Below are positions 27,140 through 36,812 of a stretch of DNA of 64,000 bases, in pieces. Each line of letters starts with the position of its first letter. Within the stretch, counting starts at the first letter, position 1. The notes beneath the pieces are model-generated. The model saw nothing but the letters and a program-made list of their open reading frames with translations, had not been told where the DNA came from and did no database searches. The translations under genes were made by a program, and so were the position numbers. Origin of the DNA: Lachnospiraceae bacterium EP-SM-12S-S03 (GTDB lineage: Bacteria; Bacillota; Clostridia; Lachnospirales; Lachnospiraceae); contig JAJBSL010000007.1 in the NCBI GenBank assembly GCA_020540725.1, positions 1 through 64,000 of the forward strand. The letters are read 5' to 3'.

Positions 27140-27869
27140 TTTGATACCCCCGTTTTGTAATCAGTTTTCCATGCATGAGTTCACTTCCCGCATTTCCGAT
27201 AAAAACGGTTGTGAACATATTTACCTTTGCTTCCCGCAATTCTTTTAACGTACACGTAACGACTTTCGTGCCCTCTCTCCCGATATTTTCCACATATCCG
27301 CAGGCTCGCGTTTCTTCCAGATATCGTAATAAAATATCACAGGCTCGTCTTAAATAATCACTTCGTTTTCGGCTGGACGGATTGTAGAGGGCTATGGCAA
27401 AATCTCCTTCTGCCGCCGCAATGAGCCTGCGTTCAATCTTCTCCCAAGGTGTCAGAAGATCACTCAAGCTCACTACGCAAAAATCATGATTCAACGGCGC
27501 CCCCAGAACTGCCGCTCCGCTGTTTGCCGCCGTAATCCCGGGTATGACTATAATCTCCGTATCCGGATATTCTTTCCCAATCTCGTACATAAGAGATGCC
27601 ATCCCGTAAACTCCCGCATCACCACTACAGATCAGTGCTGCCTGCTTCCCTTTTTTAGCTTCCGCAAATGCCATACGGCACCGTTCCTCTTCTTTTCTCA
27701 TAGGAGTAGAAAGTAGTTCTTTTCCCCGGAATCTTTCTCCAAGAAGGTTTAAATACACCGGATAGCCGATGATCACATCTGCCCGATCCAGTGTTTCCAG
27801 CGCTTCCCTTGTCATCATAGACTCTTTTCCAGGTCCGATACCAACCACGTAAATATTATGTTTCATCAA
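27099..27869 (-). CDS. cbiH: Cobalt-precorrin-3 C17-methyltransferase CbiH
   Basis: SAM-dependent methyltransferase that methylates C17 and contracts the ring. 256 residues: YVVGIGPGKESMMT near the start, the SAM-loop CSGDAGVYGMA, and VIPGITAANSGAAVLGAPLNHDF. It overlaps both neighbours (14 bases with cbiG, 41 with the CbiJET gene), so the operon is translationally coupled here. The ATG ATG start allows a one-codon shift. Confidence 0.95.
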   Translation of the reverse strand: MMKHNIYVVGIGPGKESMMTREALETLDRADVIIGYPVYLNLLGERFRGKELLSTPMRKEEERCRMAFAEAKKGKQAALICSGDAGVYGMASLMYEIGKEYPDTEIIVIPGITAANSGAAVLGAPLNHDFCVVSLSDLLTPWEKIERRLIAAAEGDFAIALYNPSSRKRSDYLRRACDILLRYLEETRACGYVENIGREGTKVVTCTLKELREAKVNMFTTVFIGNAGSELMHGKLITKRGYQIETSTHICGNNGR

Positions 27870-28923
27870 ATGTAATCCTCCATTCTGCCCTCGCCACTGC
27901 CACTGTCATCCCATCTTTTGCCCGCTTTCTGTAAATCAGTTCCCCGCCTTTTCCGCAGGCTTTCATAGCCGCCCGCTCACACACATTGTCCACTCCCATC
28001 TGGGATTTCACAAATAAGGACGGGGTGAAGTGCCCTTTTGTACTCTGCAATTCTTCTGCCGAATACGTCACGAAGGAAACTCTCTTTTTTTCACTCCATT
28101 TTACCAATGCGGGTTCTTCTTGCTTCCGGTCAATGGATGATAAGTTTCGTACCTGTTGTATGGAAATTCCAAGGATATCCAATGTCTCTTCCAAAAAGCA
28201 GTCCATCGCTTCCTGCTCTTTCCCTTTTCGGCATCCGACCCCGATTACATATCGCTTCGGTCTAAGAATCAAATCTGCCGGAACATCCGCCTTTTCCTCT
28301 GTAATGAGAATATCCACCGCTTCTTTTGGTGGATATTCTACAAGCTGCAATCCTTCCGGCAACAGGCTGGAATCGACGAGATGCCCAGTCTCTACCGCAA
28401 TCCGAACTTCCTCTCCCGCCAACAGTTTCCCGGACACTTTTGCAATTCCTTCTTTCTGTTCCAAATAGAGGTTATTTTTCTTCGCAAACAAATCCACTGC
28501 AAACTGATGGTTCACGTCCGTTGCCGTTGTAATGACAGGTTCTGCCCCCATTCGCTCAGAAAGCAGAAAAGCCAGTGCATTTGCTCCTCCCATATGTCCG
28601 GACAAGATTGGAATCACATATCTTCCTTTCTCATCCAAAACAAGTACCGGACTATCGGAAAGTTTTCCTCGAAGATGTGGTGCAACAGCTCTTACGGCAA
28701 TCCCACAGGCTCCGATAAAAATCAACGCATGACGTTGTTCCATCCGAACTTTTGCCCATATTCCGATTGGTTCTTTGACCACTGAAATCTGTCTTTCTTT
28801 CCCTTCTTCCGTGAAAAAGGAACATTTTGTGCAGAGCTCACACGGTATATCCGAAATGCTCTCTTTGATCCTTTTTGACAGTTCCGCTCCTTTTTTTGTA
28901 AAACTGATGATACTGATCGTCAT
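27856..28923 (-). CDS. cbiG: Cobalt-precorrin-5A hydrolase CbiG
   Basis: Opens the lactone of cobalt-precorrin-5A and releases acetaldehyde, a step specific to the oxygen-independent pathway. About 355 residues. The N-terminal part has FIGACGIAVRAVAPHLRGKLSDSPVLVLDE and PILSGHMGGANALA; the C-terminal CbiG_C domain has GVGCRKGKEQEAM. The ATG at 28923 is chosen: GAAGGAAGAAG precedes it and it overlaps the cbiF stop by four bases. The open frame continues 61 codons upstream inside cbiF without a site. Confidence 0.94.
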   Translation of the reverse strand: MTISIISFTKKGAELSKRIKESISDIPCELCTKCSFFTEEGKERQISVVKEPIGIWAKVRMEQRHALIFIGACGIAVRAVAPHLRGKLSDSPVLVLDEKGRYVIPILSGHMGGANALAFLLSERMGAEPVITTATDVNHQFAVDLFAKKNNLYLEQKEGIAKVSGKLLAGEEVRIAVETGHLVDSSLLPEGLQLVEYPPKEAVDILITEEKADVPADLILRPKRYVIGVGCRKGKEQEAMDCFLEETLDILGISIQQVRNLSSIDRKQEEPALVKWSEKKRVSFVTYSAEELQSTKGHFTPSLFVKSQMGVDNVCERAAMKACGKGGELIYRKRAKDGMTVAVARAEWRITFDET

Positions 28924-29684
28924 ACTTCTTCCTTCGCTTTTCGATACTCCGTAGAAAAATCCGCAGCATATAATCTGGATTTTCCATACTGTCTGTGTGT
29001 AACTGCTTCTCCCACGATTACAAGGGCTGTCTTCGTAATCCCATGCATCTTGGCCGTCTTTGCAAGTGTTGCCACGGTACAGATATATGCTTCCTCCTCC
29101 GGCCATGTTGCCTTGTAAACAAGTGCTGCCGGTGTGTCTTTCTTATATCCTCCGGCAACCAGCCTTCGTCCCAACTCTTCCAGCATTCCGGTACTTAAAT
29201 AGATGGCCATAGAGGTCTGATGCGCTGCAAAACTTTCGATGCTTTCTTTTTCCGGTACTTTCGTACGTCCTTCCATTCGCGTAATAATAAGCGACTGGGA
29301 AATGTCAGGCAATGTATATTCCAGGTTCAAGGAAGCTGCCGCCCCAAAACAGGCGCTGACTCCCGGACAGCTCTCGTACGCGATTTTGCACTGATCCAAT
29401 AGATCCATCTGCTCTCTCACTGCCCCATAAATACTCGGTTCTCCCGTATGCAGACGTACGGTCATTTTCCCTTCCTTTTCTGCCTGTTTCATGAGCAAAA
29501 TGACTTCTTCCAATGTCAATTTGGCGCTATTATGTATCTCACACGTCTCTTTCGCGTATTCCAAAAGCTGTGGATTCACAAGTGAACCAGCATAAATGAT
29601 CACATCTGCCTTTTCCAAAAGCCGCATCCCACGCACGGTAATAAGATCTACTGCCCCCGTTCCTGCTCCAACAAAATAAACCAT
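28920..29684 (-). CDS. cbiF: Cobalt-precorrin-4 C11-methyltransferase CbiF
   Basis: SAM-dependent methyltransferase of the corrin ring, 254 residues. YFVGAGTGAVDLITVRG at the start, LHTGEPSIYGA as the SAM loop, and ESCPGVSACFGAAASLNLEYTLP are those of CbiF/CobM rather than of CbiL or CbiH. It overlaps cbiD by 37 bases and cbiG by four. Confidence 0.95.
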   Translation of the reverse strand: MVYFVGAGTGAVDLITVRGMRLLEKADVIIYAGSLVNPQLLEYAKETCEIHNSAKLTLEEVILLMKQAEKEGKMTVRLHTGEPSIYGAVREQMDLLDQCKIAYESCPGVSACFGAAASLNLEYTLPDISQSLIITRMEGRTKVPEKESIESFAAHQTSMAIYLSTGMLEELGRRLVAGGYKKDTPAALVYKATWPEEEAYICTVATLAKTAKMHGITKTALVIVGEAVTHRQYGKSRLYAADFSTEYRKAKEEV

Positions 29685-30760
29685 TGTTCCGCCTCCTTAC
29701 TTTTTGCCAATTCTCCAAATTCGTTTGTATATAAGATGCAATCCACATGGATTTTCCCTTTTCCTCGTTTCTCCGTATAGTAACAGATTTTTTCCACAAT
29801 CCGGTGCATAACCTGCCACAACTTCTTGCTTCTTTCCAGAATCCAAACTGCCTCTTCCGTTGTTACACACTCCATCATTTCCAGAATTGTTTCAGAATTT
29901 ACATGTTCCTGCAGCGCAAAAGCTGCCAACAACTCCATCCTGGCATCTGCCTCCCGGGAATGGGTATTCATGATTCCTCCTGCAACTTTGATCAATTTGC
30001 CGATATGTCCGGTAAGCAAAAGTCTGCGAAATCCCAGTTCCACCGCCATATCAATTGTGTCCCCAATAAAATTACTGCACTTCACACTTCGATCCAGATC
30101 ATACCCATAAGTCCGTTTCATGAAATCCAAACCATAATTCCCCGGTGAAACCGCCACGTAATCATACCCTTCTGCCTTCCGTTGCTTTAATTCCACCCGG
30201 ATCGTCTCAATGATTGCCTGACTGCTCATAGGTTCCACAATCCCGCTTGTCCCGAGAATAGAGATTCCACCTACGATTCCCAGTCTCGGATTGAAAGTCT
30301 GAGCTGCCAGTTTCTCTCCTTCCGGTACCGAGATCACTACTTTCAGGCTTCCGTTATAATCTGCCAACCGGCACACTTCTCCTACTTCTTTTTGAATCAT
30401 CTCTCTTGGAACCCGGTTAATGGCAGCATAACCAATGGGTTGATCCAATCCCGGTTTCGTCACAATACCAACGCCTGTCCCGCCTTCGATCTGAATCTTC
30501 GCCCCCGTTTCTTCCAAAAAAGAAACCTCGGCATAAATAGAAGCGCCTGTCGTAATATCCGGATCGTCGCCGCCATCTTTTTCTACCGCGCAGCACACCT
30601 TCTTTTCTCTTCGCTTCACATCCAGAAGTTTTGCAGTATACGGAATTCCTTTTGGCGTCTCTATGGTAATCTCACGTTTCTCCTTTCCGCAAAGCAGCAT
30701 ATATGCCGCCGCTTTTGCCGCTGCCGCCGCACAGCTTCCTGTCGTAAATCCGTACCTCAT
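29648..30760 (-). CDS. cbiD: Cobalt-precorrin-5B C1-methyltransferase CbiD
   Basis: Methylates C1 of the ring in the anaerobic pathway. 370 residues; the family start RYGFTTGSCAAAAAKAAA and DGGDDPDITTGA are clear, as are GGTGVGIVTKPGL and the glycine-rich ILGTSGIVEPMS. The C-terminal end overlaps cbiF. It begins 15 bases after cbiC. Confidence 0.96.
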   Translation of the reverse strand: MRYGFTTGSCAAAAAKAAAYMLLCGKEKREITIETPKGIPYTAKLLDVKRREKKVCCAVEKDGGDDPDITTGASIYAEVSFLEETGAKIQIEGGTGVGIVTKPGLDQPIGYAAINRVPREMIQKEVGEVCRLADYNGSLKVVISVPEGEKLAAQTFNPRLGIVGGISILGTSGIVEPMSSQAIIETIRVELKQRKAEGYDYVAVSPGNYGLDFMKRTYGYDLDRSVKCSNFIGDTIDMAVELGFRRLLLTGHIGKLIKVAGGIMNTHSREADARMELLAAFALQEHVNSETILEMMECVTTEEAVWILERSKKLWQVMHRIVEKICYYTEKRGKGKIHVDCILYTNEFGELAKSKEAEQWFILLEQERGQ

Positions 30761-30775
30761 GGTTTTCTCTCCATC

Positions 30776-31417
30776 CTATCTTGTCAACTCATATAAGAGG
30801 GCATTACAGATTGCAGCCGCCACATTACTTCCGCCTTTTCTCCCGCGATTTACAATATACGGAACACCGGCTTCCATAATGATTTCTTTCGCAATCTCCA
30901 CATTCACGAATCCCACAGGAACTCCGATGACAAAAGCCGGCTTCCAGTTCCTTTCCCGAATCATCTCATCCAATTGAAGCAGGGCAGTGGGTGCATTTCC
31001 AATGGCAAAGATGACCGGCTTTTCAATGGCGGCTGCTTTTTCCATACTGACAACCGCCCTTGTAGTGCCACGCATTTTTGCAAGTTTTGCTACATCCGGA
31101 TCTGCCATGAAACAATGCGCCTCCCCTCCCATGGACGCAAGCGCACGTTTATTCACGCCGGACCATGCCATATTCGTGTCTGTCACAATGTCTGCGCCTT
31201 CCCGCAAAAGCTGCTTCGCAATCTCTACTGCATGCTCGGAATAACACAGGGTATGTGCATACTCAAAGTCTGCGCTCGTATGGATCACTCGTTTCGTCAC
31301 CATTTCCTGTTCTTTTTGAAGTATAATGCCCATATGATCCAATTCTTCCGAAATGATTGCAAAGCTTCTCTTTTCAATCTCCTCCGGCTTGAATCGTTCT
31401 ATTTCTCTTCTTTCCAT
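30776..31417 (-). CDS. cbiC: Cobalt-precorrin-8 methylmutase CbiC
   Basis: Moves the methyl group from C11 to C12 to give cobyrinate. 213 residues, normal size. VIHTSADFEYA supplies the catalytic His region; TDTNMAWSGVNK, AIGNAPTALL and GVPVGFVNVEIAKE are family motifs. The start overlaps the end of the cobD aminotransferase-like gene by 19 bases. Confidence 0.95.
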   Translation of the reverse strand: MERREIERFKPEEIEKRSFAIISEELDHMGIILQKEQEMVTKRVIHTSADFEYAHTLCYSEHAVEIAKQLLREGADIVTDTNMAWSGVNKRALASMGGEAHCFMADPDVAKLAKMRGTTRAVVSMEKAAAIEKPVIFAIGNAPTALLQLDEMIRERNWKPAFVIGVPVGFVNVEIAKEIIMEAGVPYIVNRGRKGGSNVAAAICNALLYELTR

Positions 31418-32421
31418 TGTATTTCTCCTATCGTTCGCAACAATGCCTCATTTTCTTCTCTTGTTTTCACCGCAATCCGATAATATCCCTTTGTCAATCC
31501 CCGGAAATTCCGGCAGTCCCGAATCAGAATCCCGCGCTTCAACAATTCCTCATACAGAGGTTTCCTGCTATAGACTAACAGAAAATTTGCCTTGGACGGA
31601 AATGTTCGAATTCCTAGTTTCTGTAACCCTTCCTCCAGATATTCCCGTTCTTTCTTCACAAATAAGGCCGTTTTTCTGACAAATTCCTGTTCCTTTGCAC
31701 ACGCGCTCCCTGCCTTTTGGGCAAATACTGAAAGATTCCATTCAGGAATCTGACGGCGGATTTTCCCAAGTAATTTCACATTTCCACAGACAAGATAGCC
31801 AAGTCTCACTCCAGGAATGGAGAATAATTTGGTAAATGCCTGTACAACCACTAGGTTGGGATATTCCATGATTTCTGTTAACATTGACAAGTCTTCTTCA
31901 CAAAATTCCACAAAACATTCATCCAGAACAACCACAATCCCCCGTTCTTTGCAATGGGATAGTAATGCTTTCATTTCTGCCTTTCCCCTTGTCTCTCCCG
32001 TCGGATTATTTGGATTGGCAAGAAATAGCAGGTCTGTTTCTTCTGTAAGCGCTTTCAAAAGTGTCTCACGTGTTTGCCCACAATATATGATTTCTGCATT
32101 GCTTGATTCTGCCGCATGCAAATATCCGTAAAAGGAAGGTACCGGTATGACAATTCGTTTCGGGGAAATACCATGAATAATCGCCATAAAAAGTTCCGAT
32201 GCTCCATTTCCAAACAAAATCTTCTCTTCCTGGATTTCAAGCATATTTGCCACAGAATGATACAATGCTTCTGCCTGAATATCCGGATATGTGTGCACAA
32301 CATTTACCGCTTCTTGCAGTTTGCGGATCACTGCTTTTGGAACCCCAAGGGGATTCATGTTCACTGAAAAATCCAACTGTACCTGATTCCGATAGATATC
32401 TCCTCCATGTATGTTTTCCAT
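31399..32421 (-). CDS. cobD: Threonine-phosphate decarboxylase CobD (class I/II aminotransferase fold)
   Basis: PLP enzyme that makes (R)-1-amino-2-propanol phosphate, the linker to the nucleotide loop. About 340 residues with the HGGD(I/V)YR start typical of CobD, FSVNMNPLG, GNGASELFMAI, NPNNPTGE and the PLP-lysine in FTKLFSIPGVRLGY. Histidinol-phosphate aminotransferase is the nearest alternative, but the N-terminal HGG motif and position favour CobD. The ATG at 32421 follows GGAGG; fifteen upstream codons lack a site. Confidence 0.9.
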   Translation of the reverse strand: MENIHGGDIYRNQVQLDFSVNMNPLGVPKAVIRKLQEAVNVVHTYPDIQAEALYHSVANMLEIQEEKILFGNGASELFMAIIHGISPKRIVIPVPSFYGYLHAAESSNAEIIYCGQTRETLLKALTEETDLLFLANPNNPTGETRGKAEMKALLSHCKERGIVVVLDECFVEFCEEDLSMLTEIMEYPNLVVVQAFTKLFSIPGVRLGYLVCGNVKLLGKIRRQIPEWNLSVFAQKAGSACAKEQEFVRKTALFVKKEREYLEEGLQKLGIRTFPSKANFLLVYSRKPLYEELLKRGILIRDCRNFRGLTKGYYRIAVKTREENEALLRTIGEIQWKEEK

Positions 32422-32429
32422 TTTTCCTC

Positions 32430-33407
32430 CTAACAGATCCATAAAATTCCCATGACGAAAAGACAAAGCAGTTCACAGAAATATGCCATTCCGTACATGA
32501 GCCAGTTGACTCTCTTAATATCTTCATATTCTACTTGCCGCACTGCATCCCCAAGAAACGGTTTCTTTACTACCTTCCCAAAATAAGAAGCATCTCCTGC
32601 AAGCCGGATGCCCAAGGCTCCCGCACAGGCTGACTCCGTCTGTGCGGCATTTGGGCTTGCATGCTTTCTTCTGTCTCGCAGATAAATACGGACTGCATCT
32701 TTCCCGGAGAATCTTTTTCCTCCAAGAAATGCCACAAAAATCATAAGCCATGCACTAATTCTGGAAGGAAGGTAGTTCAAGACATCATCCAGTTTTGCCG
32801 CCGCTCTTCCGAAATATAAATAGGTATCATTCTTATATCCAATCATGGAATCCATGGTGTTTGCCGCTTTGTAGAAAAATCCAAGTACCGGACCTCCCAA
32901 TGCCGTATAAAGTAACGGGGCAATGACACCGTCCGATGCATTCTCTGCCACCGTTTCAATGGCAGCCTTCGCCACTTCGGTTTCCGTAAGACATGCGGTA
33001 TCCCTTCCCACGATCATAGATACTGCTTTCCTCGCCTCCGGAAGCGTCCCGTTTTTCAGCCGGTCATATACGGACATGCTTTCGTCTTTCAGACATTTGA
33101 CTGCCAGAATATAGTATGTCATGATTGATTCTATTGCTACGCCCAGATACGGATGCAGAAAGTAACTTCCATATAATAGTATACCCGCAGTCAGCACAGT
33201 ACAGCCAAGTACGAGGATAACAAGAACAACTCCTTGCCGAAATTCCCTTTTGTTTTCTCTTTCTTTCTCCTTCGGATACAACCGTTGTTCTGTTTTTTGA
33301 ATCCACGATCCGATCACCCGGATGGGATGAAAGAGTCCGTGTGGATCTCCGATCACCTGATCCAACAAAAAACCAATCAGAAATCCGATCATATGATATT
33401 TCAACAT
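32430..33407 (-). CDS. cbiB: Adenosylcobinamide-phosphate synthase CbiB
   Basis: Membrane enzyme that attaches aminopropanol (phosphate) to adenosylcobyric acid. About 325 residues with several hydrophobic helices and the family motifs LLDQVIGDPHGLFHPIRVIGSWI, ETVAENASDGVIAPLLY and MDSMIGYKNDTYLYFGRAAAKLDD. The ATG at 33407 has AGGAG nine bases upstream; the frame extends 24 codons earlier into cobC without a site. Eight bases separate it from the CobD gene. Confidence 0.95.
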   Translation of the reverse strand: MLKYHMIGFLIGFLLDQVIGDPHGLFHPIRVIGSWIQKTEQRLYPKEKERENKREFRQGVVLVILVLGCTVLTAGILLYGSYFLHPYLGVAIESIMTYYILAVKCLKDESMSVYDRLKNGTLPEARKAVSMIVGRDTACLTETEVAKAAIETVAENASDGVIAPLLYTALGGPVLGFFYKAANTMDSMIGYKNDTYLYFGRAAAKLDDVLNYLPSRISAWLMIFVAFLGGKRFSGKDAVRIYLRDRRKHASPNAAQTESACAGALGIRLAGDASYFGKVVKKPFLGDAVRQVEYEDIKRVNWLMYGMAYFCELLCLFVMGILWIC

Positions 33408-33418
33408 CTTCGCTTCTC

Positions 33419-34039
33419 CTACTCTATTTTTTGCACATTTGCAAAACAGAATTTCTCTTTTGTTCCACTTACGGTACATACATACCCTTGTCCATTTTTC
33501 ACCTGGTACGCAAAGTATGCTCCATCCAGATAATGACTTAAGATAGCCATGATCGTTCCCCCATGGGCAATCACTCCAATGGCTTCCGGCTGCTGTCCCT
33601 TATTCTCACAAATTTCCTTCCAAATCCGTTGGAATCCTTCCACACATCTTCGGATAAACAGTTCCTTGCTTTCCCCTTTTGGGAAAGGAATCTTTCCTCC
33701 GCTGTCAATCCATGCCTGATAAGATTCATCCTGCCGGAGTTCTTCATAATTTTTGCCTTCCCATATGCCAAAGTCAATTTCTTTCCACTCCGGAACAAGA
33801 ATCGGGGACCATGCCGGATATAAAATTTCTCCGGTCATACGGCAACGCTTCATAGGACTCTCATACAGACTCTGAATGTCCGGAAATACTCCTTTCTGCT
33901 TTTGCATAAGCAGTTCCTGTATCCCCGCTTCGGAAAGAGGTTCGTCTGTTTTTCCAATATATCGTTGTTCCTCATTGCCCTTTGTCTTCCCATGACGCAA
34001 AAATATAAACTTTACTTGAGTTTCTGTTTCAATCCACAT
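33419..34039 (-). CDS. cobC: Histidine-phosphatase family protein, probable alpha-ribazole phosphatase CobC
   Basis: A 206-residue phosphoglycerate-mutase-like phosphatase with the RHG motif at residues 15-17 (FLRHGKTKGN), a phosphate-binding Arg in YESPMKRCRMT and the second catalytic His in VIAHGGTIMAIL. In this operon the likely job is removing phosphate from alpha-ribazole phosphate or adenosylcobalamin phosphate. Family assignment is certain, substrate comes from context. It overlaps the short CobU-like gene by 28 bases. Confidence 0.88.
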   Translation of the reverse strand: MWIETETQVKFIFLRHGKTKGNEEQRYIGKTDEPLSEAGIQELLMQKQKGVFPDIQSLYESPMKRCRMTGEILYPAWSPILVPEWKEIDFGIWEGKNYEELRQDESYQAWIDSGGKIPFPKGESKELFIRRCVEGFQRIWKEICENKGQQPEAIGVIAHGGTIMAILSHYLDGAYFAYQVKNGQGYVCTVSGTKEKFCFANVQKIE

Positions 34040-34395
34040 GTAATACGCTCCACTTCTTCCGCCAGATTTGCCAGCATGATCAGGATTCTCCCAGTACGTT
34101 CCCGATACTCTCGCTCAAAAGGTTCCATCGGTACAATTCCGTTTCCAATCTCATCACAGATGATGATGCAATTCGGATGTGCATCCAACACCGCTTTTAA
34201 TTCCATCTCGGGATTTCGTTCTTCCTCCAAACATTTTCTCACCCATACGTGAAGTCGATTGATGATAAGAACCGTATCTTCTTCATAATCTTCTTGTTTG
34301 AATTCTCCTTCCCACACAACAGTTTTTCTGCCTTCACAGGCGCAAAGCGCAGCCGAAAGCTTTCCCTGCGCATACCCTCCGATGATCAGTTTCAT
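34012..34395 (-). CDS. Short CobU-like protein
   Basis: A 127-residue protein related to the cobinamide kinase/guanylyltransferase CobU but about 50 residues shorter. It keeps a P-loop (GGYAQGK, residues 6-12) and the late CobU motif DEIGNGIVP (81-89) followed by FEREYRERTGR and the final helix. It lacks the middle part with the His that CobU guanylylates (the HRxxR region). The full-length CobU in the same operon has that His but a different version of the late motif. It may be a divergent paralogue with one of the two activities, or a partner of the full-length protein. Role unproven. Confidence 0.8.
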   Translation of the reverse strand: MKLIIGGYAQGKLSAALCACEGRKTVVWEGEFKQEDYEEDTVLIINRLHVWVRKCLEEERNPEMELKAVLDAHPNCIIICDEIGNGIVPMEPFEREYRERTGRILIMLANLAEEVERITCGLKQKLK

Positions 34396-34406
34396 ATTCT
34401 TCTCCT

Positions 34407-35174
34407 TTACCTTGCAAGTATTCCGGTTGCTGCTGCAATGATCAACATCATAAGTTCACAAAGCAAGACAAAATATCCTGCCGTATCCCCGGTAATGCCT
34501 CCAAACTCTCTTTTCGTCCTCCACCTGTAATAGAAGAAAGAGGTAAAGGCTGCCATTACAACAGCACCTCCTGTAATCGGTTTCTGAACAATCATAAATA
34601 CAATGCAGCAAAAGTTCTGTATCCAAAGGCCTGCCTTTACTGCCTTCTTTTTAGAATGATCTGCAAATGTAGTGAGCATTCCGTCTTTCTTTGCGGGAAT
34701 AAATGTCACAACCCCGATTCCACTCAATCCTCGCGAAAGGAAAAATCCCGCGCACACAATCCAAAGTACCTTTTTCTCCCTGATTTCAGAAAAAGCTCCC
34801 AGATACAGTAGTCCATAGACAGCCGCCATGATCACTGCAAAAGCTCCAATATGGGAATCTTTCAGTATCTCCAGTTTCTTTTCTTTTTTCTGATAAGAAT
34901 GAAAAGCATCCATCGTATCCAGGAACCCATCCATATGAAATCCCCCTGTGATCAGAAGTGGAATTGCTGCTCCTACCGTGGCATAGCACACGGTTCCAAC
35001 CTCAAATCTAAGGCAAAACAAATACCAGCCATACATGCAGACACCGATGACCGATCCGATCCATGGGAAAAATAAAAGCATGTACTGCATTTCCTTTTTT
35101 TCCCACGGAAACTGAGGCATAGGAATTTTGGAATACAAAGAAAATGCAATGGCAATCGATTTTAATAGATACAT
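34407..35174 (-). CDS. cobS: Adenosylcobinamide-GDP ribazoletransferase CobS
   Basis: Membrane cobalamin synthase joining adenosylcobinamide-GDP to alpha-ribazole (phosphate). 255 residues, polytopic, with the metal-binding motif GGFHMDGFLDTMDAFHS and the PMPQF region near the start. It begins one base after the CobU stop and is followed by the short CobU-like gene. Confidence 0.95.
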   Translation of the reverse strand: MYLLKSIAIAFSLYSKIPMPQFPWEKKEMQYMLLFFPWIGSVIGVCMYGWYLFCLRFEVGTVCYATVGAAIPLLITGGFHMDGFLDTMDAFHSYQKKEKKLEILKDSHIGAFAVIMAAVYGLLYLGAFSEIREKKVLWIVCAGFFLSRGLSGIGVVTFIPAKKDGMLTTFADHSKKKAVKAGLWIQNFCCIVFMIVQKPITGGAVVMAAFTSFFYYRWRTKREFGGITGDTAGYFVLLCELMMLIIAAATGILAR

Positions 35175-35175
35175 C

Positions 35176-35715
35176 TTATTTTTCTCTTCCTTTCAAAACA
35201 ACCGGAATCCCTACCACAACTTCCACAACCTGATCTGCCTGCTCTGCCAGTGCCGTATTGATCATCCCCAGAGCACGAAGATATTCCATTGTTCCCTCAT
35301 CATAAGCGATTCCATCTTCAAATACATTGTTTGTTACCAGTACCAGGTGTGAAGTTTTTCTTCGAATGGCTTCTATTCCACGTAGAACTTTTCCCGCAGT
35401 CTCCTTGGCTTCCTTCATGCTTTCTCCTGTAAACATTTCGTTGGCCGTTACATTAGAAAGACATTCTAACAATGCTGCCGCTCCCGGCTCCATTTTTGCC
35501 GCTGCTTTTTTTAGATCACGTGGCGCTTCGATCGTCTGAAAACCTTTCCCTCTGCGCAGATCCCGATGACGCATCACCTTACGCTCTCCCTCTGCATCGT
35601 ATATCTGCATTGTGGCAATGTAATATTTCTTCTCTTCTTTTGCAAGAGACAAAAGGTAGTCTTCTGCATAGGCAGATTTCCCACTCCCGCTTCCTCCGGT
35701 GATCAATGTCATCAT
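35176..35715 (-). CDS. cobU: Adenosylcobinamide kinase/guanylyltransferase CobU
   Basis: Phosphorylates adenosylcobinamide and transfers GMP to it. 179 residues, normal length. The P-loop is GGSGSGKS (7-14). The candidate guanylylated His is H50 in MRHRDLRRG, followed by the expected TIEAP. The late motif, usually T-E-V-G-x-GIVP, reads TNNVFEDGIAYDEGT, a clear departure. Start ATG at 35715 overlaps the cobT stop as ATGATGA; no good ribosome-binding site is visible, so it is probably coupled to cobT translation. Confidence 0.92.
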   Translation of the reverse strand: MMTLITGGSGSGKSAYAEDYLLSLAKEEKKYYIATMQIYDAEGERKVMRHRDLRRGKGFQTIEAPRDLKKAAAKMEPGAAALLECLSNVTANEMFTGESMKEAKETAGKVLRGIEAIRRKTSHLVLVTNNVFEDGIAYDEGTMEYLRALGMINTALAEQADQVVEVVVGIPVVLKGREK

Positions 35716-36812
35716 TTTTCTGTATACCTTTCATATTGTCCAACTTCAATTTCCGAAAAGGTTGCTCCCTCTTCATAAATACAAAGCGCCATATCTAGCA
35801 GCTGCATCATCATAACCGCTCCGGTTCCTTCCCCAAGTGCCAGTTCCCCTTCTATGACAGGCTGCAGCGAAAGCGCTTCCAACAGTTTTTCAGCCGCCGG
35901 TTCTTTCCCTTTGTGGGAGGCAATCAGATATTTTTCTACTCCCGGTACCATCCGTACGGCAAGAAGCGCTGCCGCAAGGCTGATCACACCGTCCAATACA
36001 ATCGGTATATGGTAAATGGCTCCTCCGATGCAGACCCCGGCAAGACCTGCAAGGTCCAAACCTCCCACTATTTGCAGAATCTGAAGCGGGTCTTTCTCCC
36101 AAAGTGCATACCGGTTCACCGCTTCCTCAATGATCCTGCACTTATGTTCCAGTTTTTCATCACTTAGTCCGGCTCCTCTTCCTGTTACTTCCGAGGCTTT
36201 GCAGGAAAGAAGGGACGCCGTCACTGCACTGCTTGTTGTTGTGTTTCCGATTCCCATCTCTCCTGTTCCAAGAACCCGATAGCCTTGCTCCTTGCAGATT
36301 TCTACCATCTCAATTCCTACGGAAATGGCAAGCATCGTTTCCTCCATTGTCATTGCCGGCTCTTTTCGGAAATTTCTCGTCCCTTTGCGGATTTTCCGAT
36401 CTACGACTTTTTCTACCTTCTCCTCCGTATTGACACCGATGTCAATGGGAATGGTATCCACCTTGGCAAACCTTGCCAGTTTTCCCACCGAAGACTGTTC
36501 TTTTGCCATATTTTTCATAACTGCCAGCGTCACATCTTGTCCGGACTGGCTGATTCCTTCTTCTACAATTCCATTGTCGGCACAGAAAATCAATATTGCT
36601 TTCCTGGAAATATCGATTTTTTCACTTCCTTGTACCGCTCCGATTCCCGCAGTTATTGTTTCAAATTTCCCCATCCCGTCAAGAGGTTTTGCAACCTGAT
36701 CCCAACAATTTCTTACCCGGTCATAGATTCCCTGTTCCGGGGAATCCACCTTGAACATCCGAAGCGTTTCCTCCGTCAGATTCTTATAGACAGGTTTCTT
36801 CAAGCATGCCAT
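35712..36812 (-). CDS. cobT: Nicotinate-nucleotide:dimethylbenzimidazole phosphoribosyltransferase CobT
   Basis: Makes alpha-ribazole phosphate (or the equivalent for another lower ligand) from the base and nicotinate mononucleotide. 366 residues: [48 protein letters not shown], and the catalytic Glu in [26 protein letters not shown] precedes the ATG. It overlaps cobQ by 29 bases. No bza or bluB genes for lower-ligand synthesis are present in the window. Confidence 0.96.
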   Translation of the reverse strand: MACLKKPVYKNLTEETLRMFKVDSPEQGIYDRVRNCWDQVAKPLDGMGKFETITAGIGAVQGSEKIDISRKAILIFCADNGIVEEGISQSGQDVTLAVMKNMAKEQSSVGKLARFAKVDTIPIDIGVNTEEKVEKVVDRKIRKGTRNFRKEPAMTMEETMLAISVGIEMVEICKEQGYRVLGTGEMGIGNTTTSSAVTASLLSCKASEVTGRGAGLSDEKLEHKCRIIEEAVNRYALWEKDPLQILQIVGGLDLAGLAGVCIGGAIYHIPIVLDGVISLAAALLAVRMVPGVEKYLIASHKGKEPAAEKLLEALSLQPVIEGELALGEGTGAVMMMQLLDMALCIYEEGATFSEIEVGQYERYTEK

